Shown here piece by piece: positions 16,163-25,200 of a DNA stretch of 64,000 nucleotides; the stretch's first letter is position 1; each line of letters begins with the position of its first letter. The position numbers and the translations under genes were made by a program. The notes beneath the pieces are model-generated. The model did not search any database, was not told the origin of the DNA, and worked only from the letters and a program-made list of their open reading frames with translations. Source of the stretch: an uncultured Sphaerochaeta sp. (lineage in GTDB: Bacteria; Spirochaetota; Spirochaetia; Sphaerochaetales; Sphaerochaetaceae); assembly GCF_963667405.1 (NCBI RefSeq), contig NZ_OY763408.1, forward strand, positions 2,007,757 to 2,071,756, read 5' to 3'.

Positions 16163-17500
16163 TTACAGTCCATTGTACCAGTCATCAAGACTATCTGCAT
16201 TGGTATCCAACAGGAAGTCCTCCAACTCAGTAGTCAGCTGTGCAATACCACCGCTCTTGTTGATTTCAAGCAGGGTGCTGACAATATTGCGATAATACTG
16301 TTCAGTCCTGGTCTTCAGGAAAGTTTCCCAAGCGTCGTAGAAACCACTTGCAAAGTCAGGTTCAACCAATGTGCTGGTTTCAGTCAAAGCCCCATTTCCC
16401 AAGTCTGGATTGTCGTTGAGGAAATCCTCGATGATATCGTTGGCTTTGTGCGAAGTGCCATCTGCATTATTCTTGTACTTAACATACGCATCATGCTCTG
16501 TAACAAACACAGCAAGTGCATACTTGATCAGTGTAGAAGTATCAAGGTTGGCATTCACCAAGTCAGTCTTGGCTATACCCATCAGCTCGAGGATATCAGG
16601 TACGATTCCATTGATGGTTCCTAAGACTTCCCCGGCATCCCCAAGATCGATTGTATTATCATCTGCCCTGGATTTGATTGAGGAAGAACTATCGTCATTC
16701 AGACTATCCAAGAGACTTGCCAGATCAAGCTGACCAGAGAAGTCGATGCTTGCAGCACCGGAAATCTGTTCAGCCATCTGGGCGGTGAACAAGGCATCAT
16801 CGACTATGCTGAGCAATTGCGTCTTGTTCGTCTCGATGGTTGCAGCAGTGACTCCAGACAAATTACCGCCACCAACAGCCTCCAACTTGTCAACCGTATT
16901 GGATATCAAGTTGGTCATCATCTGCAGGACCAACACATCACCTTGGGTCAAGGTACTGGGATCATCAATCTCCGGCAATTCCAGCTTGTCTATTGCTGTC
17001 TTCAGTTCAGCATCTGCTCCAGAAAGACTGGTCTGCAAAGCAGTCAAGGTAGCATTGAACACCTTAACCGTACCTTGTGCAGCTGCCTGCTGAGTCGCAT
17101 CGGTGATGGGTTTTGCCAATTCGACAAGCAAGGTTGCTGTCTGTGTGGGCGAATTCAACGTCGCAGCAAGATCGGTTTTCAAATCTTCCTGTTCAGCTGC
17201 TGTTTGAGGTGCAAGAATTGTCGTTACACCAGCAGGGACGGTGACAGCAACACCCAGCTCACTGTTTGAGCTCCCGGCACTCACAGCGGAAGCTCCTGTT
17301 CCGGTCCCAATGGTTGCTATTGCAGCCACAGCCGCTTCAACATCAGCCTTATTCGGCTCCACCAATCCTGCTTCCACATAGACGTTGCCTGAGAAGCCGC
17401 CCATGAAGTCGGCAATGTTGGAACGTATGGATGCATCACAGGAAATCAAACCAATTGTCAGTATGGGTACCAACAAAACCAAAAAGAACGCTTTCTTCAT
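16163..17500 (-). CDS. Hypothetical lipoprotein
   Basis: Protein of 445 aa with a lipoprotein signal peptide (MKKAFFLVLLVPILTIG, lipobox LISC). The mature part is rich in Ala, Thr, Asp and Leu and looks mostly helical (for example the ALTALQTSLSGADAELKTAI segment), with no family I recognise. GGAGGG lies upstream of the ATG at 17500. Together with the barrel protein 15 nt downstream it forms a lipoprotein/outer-membrane pair, so it may be a periplasm-facing or surface partner of that barrel. Confidence 0.72.
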   Translation of the reverse strand: MKKAFFLVLLVPILTIGLISCDASIRSNIADFMGGFSGNVYVEAGLVEPNKADVEAAVAAIATIGTGTGASAVSAGSSNSELGVAVTVPAGVTTILAPQTAAEQEDLKTDLAATLNSPTQTATLLVELAKPITDATQQAAAQGTVKVFNATLTALQTSLSGADAELKTAIDKLELPEIDDPSTLTQGDVLVLQMMTNLISNTVDKLEAVGGGNLSGVTAATIETNKTQLLSIVDDALFTAQMAEQISGAASIDFSGQLDLASLLDSLNDDSSSSIKSRADDNTIDLGDAGEVLGTINGIVPDILELMGIAKTDLVNANLDTSTLIKYALAVFVTEHDAYVKYKNNADGTSHKANDIIEDFLNDNPDLGNGALTETSTLVEPDFASGFYDAWETFLKTRTEQYYRNIVSTLLEINKSGGIAQLTTELEDFLLDTNADSLDDWYNGL

Positions 17501-17753
17501 GTTGCCCTCCTTCATGGGGGAAACCCTTCGATATGAACTCACTCCCTCACCCAAGCCCAAGCAAAGGATCTCTCTACCGGTCTTTCATACGAAAACGGCC
17601 AGTTGTGACACATCATCGTACTAATAAAACGATCTCACACCCAAAGCGTTACACATTTTGTATAGGTTGTCTACTGTTGCTCACTAGCAGAACAAGCGGA
17701 AACTTGTGTCTCCGCTTGCCTTTATCATACTAATAACCTGTAATAACCCGTGT

Positions 17754-19676
17754 TTACTTGAAAAAAAGATGCTTGACCACCTCAAGGTTTGCCGCACGGT
17801 TTGCTTCTTCGCTCTCATACAGCGTGGCAATCCTGTCCTTGTAGAATTCGGTTGTCTTGTAGCGCACGAGCTTCATGGTGGAATTCACAAGCCCATCAGC
17901 TTCGCTGAATGGCTTCTCAATCAGGGCAAAGCGGGAAGGAATCCACATGGAGGGAATTGCCTTTGCATGGACTTCGTAGCTGCGAAGCTCTGCAATGATG
18001 GCATCCAATGCTTCCTGTTCGTTCTTGCATCCCTTCTCTTGGATGAGCTGTGTCACAACATCCTCCTGAAGGGTTACCAAAGCTGTGGTAATCGTCTGGT
18101 GGTCGTTGTATACCATGAGCTGGTTGAGCATCGCCACATTGTTGACCATCACCTCCTCAACCTCTTCAGGACTGTACTTCTCCCCGTCCTTTCCGATCAG
18201 AAGAGCCTTGGCCCTGCCGGTAACCACCAGGAAACCATCCTCATCGTAGTACCCCAGATCACCGGTCCAGAGCCAACCATCCTTCAGCACTTCCGCAGAA
18301 GCTGTGGGATTCTTGAAGTAGCCCTTCATCACGTTCTCGCCCTTGATGACGATCTCACCACGCTCACCTACCTTGGCTTCGGTGGTTTCATCCTTCATGA
18401 TCCTGCACACTTCACTGCCGGCAACCATACCGCTGGTACCGAACTTATAGCGGATGGGACTGTTGCTGCTGATGATGGGTGCGGCTTCGGTCAAGCCATA
18501 GCCTTGGAAAACAGGTACTCCGATGGCTGCAAAGAACCGCTGTTGCTTTGCCTCAAGCAAAGCTCCTCCACCAACACAGTAGAGCATGCGATCCCCAAAG
18601 ACCTTGCGCAGCTTCGGGAAGACCAAAAGATTGGCAATGGTGAACGGCAGCCATGTCTTGATCTGCACCCACGTACTCCCTCTATGAAAGCCATCACCAT
18701 TGCGCAGGATTCCTGCTTCCAGACCACGGTTGAAGATACCTTCAATGAAAGCACCTTTCTGATGGATTCCCTGGATCATCTTCTTCATGAAACTGCCGGT
18801 GATGGAGGGAACCGTCATCATGAACATCGGGTTGAGCTCAACCAGGTTCTTCGGGAAGTTTCGGATAATGGCTGCATTCGAGCCCCTGGAATCAACAAAA
18901 TGAAGGGTTATTCCCCTCAGCAGTGCCGTGTAGATACCCACGGTGTGGGCAAATGAGTGGTCAACAGGGAGGACAACAAGCGTTTCAAGCTGGGCATCGG
19001 GAAGCTGGAAGAGATCGATGGCATCGTGGGAATTCACCCAGTAGTTCACATGGGTGAGCATGATTCCCTTCGGATTCCCGGTTGTCCCGCTGGTATAACA
19101 GATGTTGATCGTATCCTGCTCGGTAATCTTTTTCTCCGTGTCCTTGACCAGATTCGGCTTTTTCTCCAAAAGCTGCTGACCATCCATCAGCATGGAAGCG
19201 AAGGGAACGTAGTCCTTGTCCTGTGTCCAATCAGAAGCTTTTATCTGATTCTCAAGCCTCTCATCCTGCTCATCCAAATAGATGAACATGACCGGATGGT
19301 CAAACAGTGGCATGGCCTTGATCGCATTGCCCAGTGTGTTGGCACTGATCGCAAAGGCAACTGCCTCACTGTGATTGATTCTGAAAGCTATCTCTTCCGG
19401 CGTCAGTTTGATGGAAAGCGGGACGCTGATCATCCTTGCCTTGATGACTCCAAGTTCGCAGGTCACCCACGAACCCTTTCCTTCGCTGAGGATGCCGACA
19501 GTTTGCTCGGGCTTGAATCCATGGTCCAAGAGGTATGCCGCCACATAGTCAGATTGCAAGTCGGCTTGCGCAAATGAGCAAGCTTCCCAGCCCTGTTCCA
19601 TTCTGGTATTGGTATATGCCCTATCTCCGTAGGCTTTCGCAGCAGCATGCAGCATTTCAATGATGGTTCTTTGCAT
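17754..19676 (-). CDS. Long-chain acyl-CoA synthetase (AMP-forming)
   Basis: Enzyme of 640 aa that activates fatty acids to acyl-CoA through an acyl-AMP intermediate. Adenylate-forming motifs are ICYTSGTTGNPKGIMLTH (about residue 185), GYGLTEAAPIIS, WLWTGDLGYYDEDG and VTGRAKALLIGKDGEKYSPE. The length and the form of the C-terminal domain match the eukaryote-like FAA1/AMP-binding group common in spirochaetes and Bacteroidetes. The ATG at 19676 has GGAGAG upstream. The promoter region contains a TATAC-N6-GTATA inverted repeat, and a GntR regulator lies directly upstream, so control by that regulator is plausible. Confidence 0.87.
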   Translation of the reverse strand: MQRTIIEMLHAAAKAYGDRAYTNTRMEQGWEACSFAQADLQSDYVAAYLLDHGFKPEQTVGILSEGKGSWVTCELGVIKARMISVPLSIKLTPEEIAFRINHSEAVAFAISANTLGNAIKAMPLFDHPVMFIYLDEQDERLENQIKASDWTQDKDYVPFASMLMDGQQLLEKKPNLVKDTEKKITEQDTINICYTSGTTGNPKGIMLTHVNYWVNSHDAIDLFQLPDAQLETLVVLPVDHSFAHTVGIYTALLRGITLHFVDSRGSNAAIIRNFPKNLVELNPMFMMTVPSITGSFMKKMIQGIHQKGAFIEGIFNRGLEAGILRNGDGFHRGSTWVQIKTWLPFTIANLLVFPKLRKVFGDRMLYCVGGGALLEAKQQRFFAAIGVPVFQGYGLTEAAPIISSNSPIRYKFGTSGMVAGSEVCRIMKDETTEAKVGERGEIVIKGENVMKGYFKNPTASAEVLKDGWLWTGDLGYYDEDGFLVVTGRAKALLIGKDGEKYSPEEVEEVMVNNVAMLNQLMVYNDHQTITTALVTLQEDVVTQLIQEKGCKNEQEALDAIIAELRSYEVHAKAIPSMWIPSRFALIEKPFSEADGLVNSTMKLVRYKTTEFYKDRIATLYESEEANRAANLEVVKHLFFK

Positions 19677-19706
19677 CGTGTTTTCTCTCCAGAGTTTGGT
19701 ATAGAA

Positions 19707-19737
19707 CGTATACTTACACGTATAAACCAAATGTCAA
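19707..19737 (-). promoter_or_regulatory. Putative promoter and operator of the acyl-CoA synthetase gene
   Basis: Minus strand TTGACA (19737-19732) and TATACG (19712-19707) with a long 19-nt spacer. The inverted repeat TATAC-N6-GTATA (19709-19724) lies across the -10 box, where a bound regulator would block transcription. The link to the adjacent GntR protein is inference. Confidence 0.45.
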
Positions 19738-19747
19738 GAAAGCACAA

Positions 19748-19786
19748 GAAAGAGAGGGTCCGCAGTCCTGCGATTCCCTCTCTTTC
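19748..19786 (-). terminator. Terminator of the GntR gene
   Basis: Perfect 11-bp stem GAAAGAGAGGG/CCCTCTCTTTC (19748-19758 with 19776-19786), with a second small CGCAG/CTGCG helix in the loop. It separates the GntR gene from the synthetase gene. Confidence 0.75.
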
Positions 19787-19799
19787 GTATCCAATAGGG

Positions 19800-20540
19800 T
19801 TATTGATGTCTGTTCAACGGGAAATCCATCTCCGAATCCAAGGCAAACTCATACATCAAACCGTTGAACACCTTCGTGCAACGACCGATGACTGTCCCAT
19901 CATCAAATACACACAGGCCCCTGCACCAAAGGCTTGCCATCTTGCAGTCTATGCCCAGTTGCTTGCATATCTCCTCATTGGGATTGATGGCAGCAACCTT
20001 GCCCTCCACAAAATGACACTTCTGGCCGAATTCCTTCGAAAGCAATTCAAAGAAGGAGTATTCGGTGGTGTCACCGAGCAATGCCAGCTGTGCCCCAAAG
20101 CGAGGAGCTACATAGTAATCACTCAATACCGAAGGCTTCCCATCCACAAGATGCAGGCTCTTGAAATGCCACATCTGCCTGTCCTCCGGCTTATCACTCA
20201 AACCAAGCTGAAGTTTGTCTGTAGGGGAAGCTTCCACCAGCTCTTTCTGCAGAATCTTATAGTATCCACGGGGAAGCGAATCGGCACTGTCCGAAACAAT
20301 CTGAGGATATCCAAGACCGACAACCGAACGTTTGAACAGGACGAAAGACCCTCGTCCCCTGGTACGGGTGATGTAGCCTTGGTTTACCAAACCATCCAGG
20401 GCACGCCGGATGGTCACCCGGGACACCCCATAAAATTCACAAAGTTCCATTTCAGTTGGGATTCGATACCCTTCCGGCCATTCCCCAAAAATGATCTTCA
20501 TCTGTAGCTGGGCAAATACATGCTTGAACTTCAATGGCAT
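19800..20540 (-). CDS. GntR-family regulator with UTRA domain
   Basis: Protein of 246 aa. The N-terminal winged helix (residues about 5-70) has the GntR pattern IPTEMELCEFYGVSRVTIRRALDGLVNQGYI, with a TRGRGSFV wing. Residues about 90-245 form the ligand-binding UTRA domain of the HutC subgroup. The effector is unknown. The ATG at 20540 has GGAGG eight nt upstream. Its own upstream region holds a 10-bp inverted repeat, consistent with autoregulation. The only nearby candidate target is the acyl-CoA synthetase gene. Confidence 0.88.
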   Translation of the reverse strand: MPLKFKHVFAQLQMKIIFGEWPEGYRIPTEMELCEFYGVSRVTIRRALDGLVNQGYITRTRGRGSFVLFKRSVVGLGYPQIVSDSADSLPRGYYKILQKELVEASPTDKLQLGLSDKPEDRQMWHFKSLHLVDGKPSVLSDYYVAPRFGAQLALLGDTTEYSFFELLSKEFGQKCHFVEGKVAAINPNEEICKQLGIDCKMASLWCRGLCVFDDGTVIGRCTKVFNGLMYEFALDSEMDFPLNRHQ

Positions 20541-20886
20541 TTTTGATCCTCCGTATTGTGCAAGTTAAGGAGAAACTTGTTTACTTAAGTATAATACAAA
20601 TAGTTTTTGGGTTCACGAGTAATTTGTATTAGTTAGGAGAGTATATAAGCACCAATTGGTTATGTAAACCATGCTGATAGACTATTTTAATGAAATACTA
20701 ATATTTCATAGCTACTTTTCCATGCTTTGATTTGTCTTGTATATTGCACCGCAAGATAGAATCAGATTTCTTGCATAGTATGCAATTTCGAAACAGCTTG
20801 TATGCAACTTTCTCGCTTCCCACTATCTTTCATACGGTAAAACAGGCTTCTCGCTCTTCCTTTCTCGTCGATTTGTGAGTATTATG
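20541..20886. promoter_or_regulatory. Regulatory intergenic region between gntR and the encapsulin operon
   Basis: No gene is seen in these about 345 nt. On the gntR side there is an inverted repeat of 10-bp arms (20592-20601 with 20622-20631), a TTTACTTAAGTATAA-type near-palindrome next to it, and a TATACT -10 candidate. ACCAATTGGT at 20651-20660 is a further perfect palindrome. The rest is AT-rich and otherwise featureless up to the encapsulin promoter. Confidence 0.5.
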
Positions 20887-20905
20887 GATAATGATAATGA
20901 TTCTT
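20887..20905 (+). promoter_or_regulatory. Fur-box-like operator before the encapsulin operon
   Basis: GATAATGATAATGATTCTT matches 16 of 19 positions of the classical E. coli Fur box. It lies 15 nt before the EncFtn start codon and directly downstream of a TATTAT -10 candidate (20880-20885). Fur-type repression under iron-replete conditions is inferred. Confidence 0.65.
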
Positions 20906-20919
20906 AACAGGAGGAATAC

Positions 20920-21261
20920 ATGGCTTACAGCGAACCGTATGATGCAATAGACGAGAAGACCCGGGATATCACCCGCGCAATCACCAGCCTTCGGGAGGAG
21001 CTTGAGGCAGTTGATTGGTACAACCAACGTGTCAATACCACCAAGGATGCCGAACTCAAAGGAGTCATGGCTCATAACCGTGACGAGGAAATTGAGCATG
21101 CTGCCATGACCTTGGAGTGGCTGAGAAGAAACATGGACGGATGGGACCATGAGCTGAAGACCTATCTGTTCAGTTCCGGTTCCCTGTTGGAAGTGGAAGA
21201 AAGTGGCGCAGCAGAAGGCTCTGCCCCCTCTTCCCTCTCGATCGGAAATCTCAAGAAATAA
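20920..21261 (+). CDS. Encapsulated ferritin-like protein (EncFtn), encapsulin cargo
   Basis: Protein of 113 aa. The two-helix EncFtn core is at residues about 10-75, with LREELEAVDWYNQRV and HNRDEEIEHAAMTLEWLRR carrying the Glu, Glu and His residues that make the ferroxidase site at the dimer interface. The extended C terminus is flexible (Gly, Ala, Ser, Pro) and ends in SLSIGNLKK, a typical family 1 encapsulin cargo-loading peptide. EncFtn oxidises Fe(II) inside the capsid, which stores the mineral. The start has AGGAGG eight nt upstream. The shell gene begins 15 nt after its stop. Confidence 0.93.
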   Translation: MAYSEPYDAIDEKTRDITRAITSLREELEAVDWYNQRVNTTKDAELKGVMAHNRDEEIEHAAMTLEWLRRNMDGWDHELKTYLFSSGSLLEVEESGAAEGSAPSSLSIGNLKK

Positions 21262-21276
21262 GGAGATCACAACTAT

Positions 21277-22062
21277 ATGGATATGTTCAAACGCGAATTG
21301 GCCCCACTCTCTGCAGATGCATGGGCAGAAATTGAAAACCGGGCAAAAGAAGTCTTGCTCTCTCGTCTTACCGCCCGCAAGGTCGTTGATGTGGAAGGTC
21401 CGAAGGGCCTGGACTTCACCGTGATCAGTGAAGGACGCCTGACGTTGGTTGATGACGGAGACGTAAAAGCCGGCACCTACAATGCACTTCCTCTTACTGA
21501 AGCAAGAATCCGCTTCTCCCTCAACAAGTGGGAACTTGACAACCTTGCACGTGGTGCCAAGGACATTGACTTTGACACGCTCGATGCCGCTCTGGAAAAA
21601 CTTGCTCTCTTTGAGGAACAGGCTATCTACAACGGCTATGCAAAGGGCAACATCAAGGGCTTGAAAGAGAGCTCTGCACACAAAGCCCTCTCCTTCGGCA
21701 AGGAAGCCAATGAGATCCTCACCTCCCTTGCAGAAGGCATTCTTCTCTTGAAGAAGAGCTACATCCACGGGCCTTACACCCTGGTGGTAGGCAAGGAAGC
21801 ATGGCTGAAACTCAATCAAGCTACCATGGGCATGAGTCTCTTGGAACGTGTTGAGCATATGCTCGGAAGCAAGGTCATCCTCGCTACCAGCATTGATGGT
21901 GCCATCTTGGTTCCCTTCAACAATGAGAACCTTGAGCTGACCATCGGGCAGGACTTCGCCCTGGGCTATGAGACCCATGACACCAAGGAAGTCATCCTCT
22001 TCGCCACTGAATCCTTCACCTTCAGGGTGTTGGAACCCAAGGCGATTGTCGTGTTCAAGTAA
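21277..22062 (+). CDS. Encapsulin shell protein, family 1
   Basis: Protein of 261 aa with the HK97-fold linocin-M18/encapsulin sequence: LAPLSADAWAEIENRAKEVL at the N terminus, ARKVVDVEGPKGLDF, the LPLTEARIRFSLNKWELDN E-loop region, LALFEEQAIYNGYAKGNIKG, and the C-terminal RVLEPKAIVVFK. Sixty copies usually form a 24-nm T=1 shell. It makes an iron-storage compartment with the EncFtn gene just upstream, and no other cargo gene is next to it. It is followed by a terminator. Confidence 0.95.
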   Translation: MDMFKRELAPLSADAWAEIENRAKEVLLSRLTARKVVDVEGPKGLDFTVISEGRLTLVDDGDVKAGTYNALPLTEARIRFSLNKWELDNLARGAKDIDFDTLDAALEKLALFEEQAIYNGYAKGNIKGLKESSAHKALSFGKEANEILTSLAEGILLLKKSYIHGPYTLVVGKEAWLKLNQATMGMSLLERVEHMLGSKVILATSIDGAILVPFNNENLELTIGQDFALGYETHDTKEVILFATESFTFRVLEPKAIVVFK

Positions 22063-22085
22063 CTGCATTTTCTCGCTATGTGCTC

Positions 22086-22114
22086 AGGAGGTCAGGCAGT
22101 TTGTCTGGCCTCCT
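22086..22114 (+). terminator. Terminator of the encapsulin operon
   Basis: Stem AGGAGG..CAG/CTG..CCTCCT (22086-22114) followed by TCTTT. Confidence 0.75.
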
Positions 22115-22244
22115 TCTTTGCGTGTCTCAATGAGGTAACCAAGCGAATTAAAATTCTCCAAGAAAATTCTTATACTGCAACAGGGGGAATATCCCTCCCT
22201 GCAACCCCTTTACTTGTTACATAGATGAATTGGTGAATGGCTCA

Positions 22245-25200
22245 TCAGAAAGCCCGTACAGGCCTGACCCTGTATTCGTAGAGCCGAGTGTAATTGATGA
22301 ACTGATTACCATCTTTGTAGAACTGGCCCCACGCGTAGTAGGCATCGGACTCGGAGGAACTCCAGTATCTGACGTCAGAAAAACCCCCTAGACTTTTCGT
22401 TTTTAAATTCTGGTACATCATATTCAGCTCGTCCTTGCTAGGCAGGAACCAGTCGGCATATCCCCCTGCTTCATGGATGTCACACAACTTCGCCGCATAC
22501 TCCCCGGTCTTCTCAGTTCCATTGCTTTTACTGTAAGCTGTGCTTCCCATCGTTTCCACCAGGGCTTTGGAATTCGCTGCCCCTGTCCCTATCGCCGTGT
22601 TTGTCCCTACCATCTCGCTGGTTCCCGCATCTGTTGTTCGGTAATACCCAAACAAATGGAGGTAATCATCTGTACCCACCTTGATGTCCGACGAGGCCGC
22701 CTCTAGATACGTCCAATCACCATACGTATGATCTGCATTCACATAGAAGATAATCCCGCCTGCAGGCCCCGTATCACCCACGGAGTACACTTTTTCAAAG
22801 GTGTACAGCTGACTTGCTACCGCGCTCTTGCTCATCCCTATCTTCACTGCAATTGCTTTAACAGTAGTGGTTTCACTTATCATAATTGGACCGCTGTAGG
22901 GCGTGCTTGAAGTAGTCGGACTATCACCATTCGTCGTGTAGTAAATGGTAGCTCCACTTTCGCCGCTTATCGTCACAGAGAGCGTTCCGCCAAATGTTGT
23001 TGAAGCAGGGGTTATTACCGGTGTTGCTACCTGCAATACCGTAACGGTCTTTTCTGCCACTGCAGAATTGTTCATGTCTGCTTTCACAGCGATCGCCTTG
23101 ACTGATTTCGTTTCGGTCAGCGTGAATGCAGCGTCATACACAATGCTTGAAAGAGTGGGATTTGAACCGTCGGTCGTGTAGTGGATGACAGCATCAGTTG
23201 TAGCACAATCTATGGACACCTGCTTGCCACCTGCCACATCAGTCGTGGAGACAGTGGGAGTTGCCACCGTATCCATCAGGGTATAGCTCTGGCTGGAGAC
23301 AGCACTGTCCGCCATGCCGATCTTCGTGGCGATGGCGCTCACAGTTGTTGTGCTGGTGAGGGGTATCGCCCCATCATATTGAGGACTGGAAACCGTCGGA
23401 ACATTCCCGTCGAGCGTATAATGGATGGCTGCTCCCTCCGTCGTACAGGTCATCGTGACCTGCTGGGAAACGCTGAACAGCCCGCCGGAAGGAGAGATGG
23501 CAGGGCTTTCCACCTGCACTACCGTAACACTCTTTTCTGCTATAACAGAATTTGCCATTCCCGTTCTTACGGCAATCGCCTTGACGGTCTTCGTTGAGGT
23601 TAGTGGGAATGCTGTTTCATACACAGGGCTTGAGGCTGTGGGATCAGAATTGTCAGTCGTGTAGTGGATGACAGCATCGATTGTAGCACAATCTATGGCC
23701 ACCTGCTTGCCACCCTCCACTTCAGTCACACCTATTGTCGGAACAGATGCCTGCAATACCTCAACCTCCTCCATGGCCTCAGAGGAAGGTACATACCCAC
23801 TGCTGGTCGCATACGCCCGTATCATCTTTGTCTCAGACAGGGGGAGTGGCGCATCATAGGTGAATCGTGTGGGGCTGGATACGGGGTCGCTCCCGTCGGT
23901 GGTGCAGTTGATGGTCCCAGTTCCGGAAATGCTTACCAGCTTCCCTCCCGTTGCATCCGATACGCTTATCAAGGGAGCCGGAAGTCTTGTCGCTGTAAAC
24001 CTGATGCTGGCAGCTGCAGTCTTTGTCTGCTCCCCATCTTTGTATGAAATGTTCACCCGCACCTGATGCCGTCCGTCTTCCGCCAGAGCAGGGGTGAAGG
24101 TCATCTGATTCCCGTCGCCGTCGATGTCGGTTGCTGCTGTTGTCTCGCTGTCCATGTACCAGGTGGCTGTGACAGCCAGGGATGCTGGTGCCGTATAGCT
24201 CACCACGAACTTGGCAACAGCGGAATCTGCCTGGGTGATGGCCACATCGGTTACGGCAACAGGATCGGTTATCTCAACCCCACCCTCGCCCAGGCCGTTG
24301 ATCACGAAGTCCTGCGCTGCTATGGCGGAGTCCAGGAACCCATCCTTCGCAGCCATCGCCTTGACCGTGGTCGTACCCACCTCTGTGATGTCGAAAGGGG
24401 CCTCATAGAGCTGTGTCCCCTCATTGCGTGTCCCCACCTCACTGAAGCCCGGATCGTTCCCATCGATGGTGTAGTACAGCGAGGCTCCCTCGGGTCCTGT
24501 GATGGTCACCGCCCTATAGGCATAGACCGGATCCCCCTTCGCCTGTTCCGCCGTTGCCGTCACGGAAGGAGAAGACGCACGGGGGAAATCATCCTCCACC
24601 AAGGCTATGGTTCCCGTCGACTCCAGTCCATTGAAGATGTTGACCATGTCGATCATGGGGAAGGCGATGGTGCTTCCCGAGGGGTTGGCAAACTCCACAT
24701 CAAGGCTGTAGTCGCCGATCAGAACACCGGAGAACGGCAGCAACGCTGTTCCTAACGTGCTGAGCTGTGCAGAGGACTCCATCTCGCCCAGGACAGCCTT
24801 CGCAGCCAAAGGCTCGCTGTTCGGCCAGGTGACCGTGATCGCCGCACTGCCGCTGCCCTCGGTCAGGTAATACAGGGAAAACGATGCCGAGGTGGTCTTC
24901 CCCGACTGGATGACCACCTTGTCATTGCTGGCCACAGAGGTCAGCGGTGGAGCCGAGGTATTCACGGAAGGGTCCATAGCGTAGCCGACCACGTTGAAGG
25001 TCCACGTCCCCGCCGACAGGCCGGTGATGGCGACGGGCTGTCCCAGCTTAAAGCTCTGGGAGCTGAATTTGATGTTCTCGTTGTCGTTCCGGGTCCCGCT
25101 GATCTGGATCCACTCCACCTTCACCGAGGATGGGGTGATGGATCGGGAGGTGGCTCCCCCAAGGTCTATAACAAGGTCTCCTTGGGCCGGCCCTTCCATG

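Noticed and set aside
20830..22068. 412-aa minus-strand frame opposite the encapsulin operon
   Set aside because: Antisense shadow of EncFtn and encapsulin, which have clear ribosome sites and family motifs. No recognisable product.
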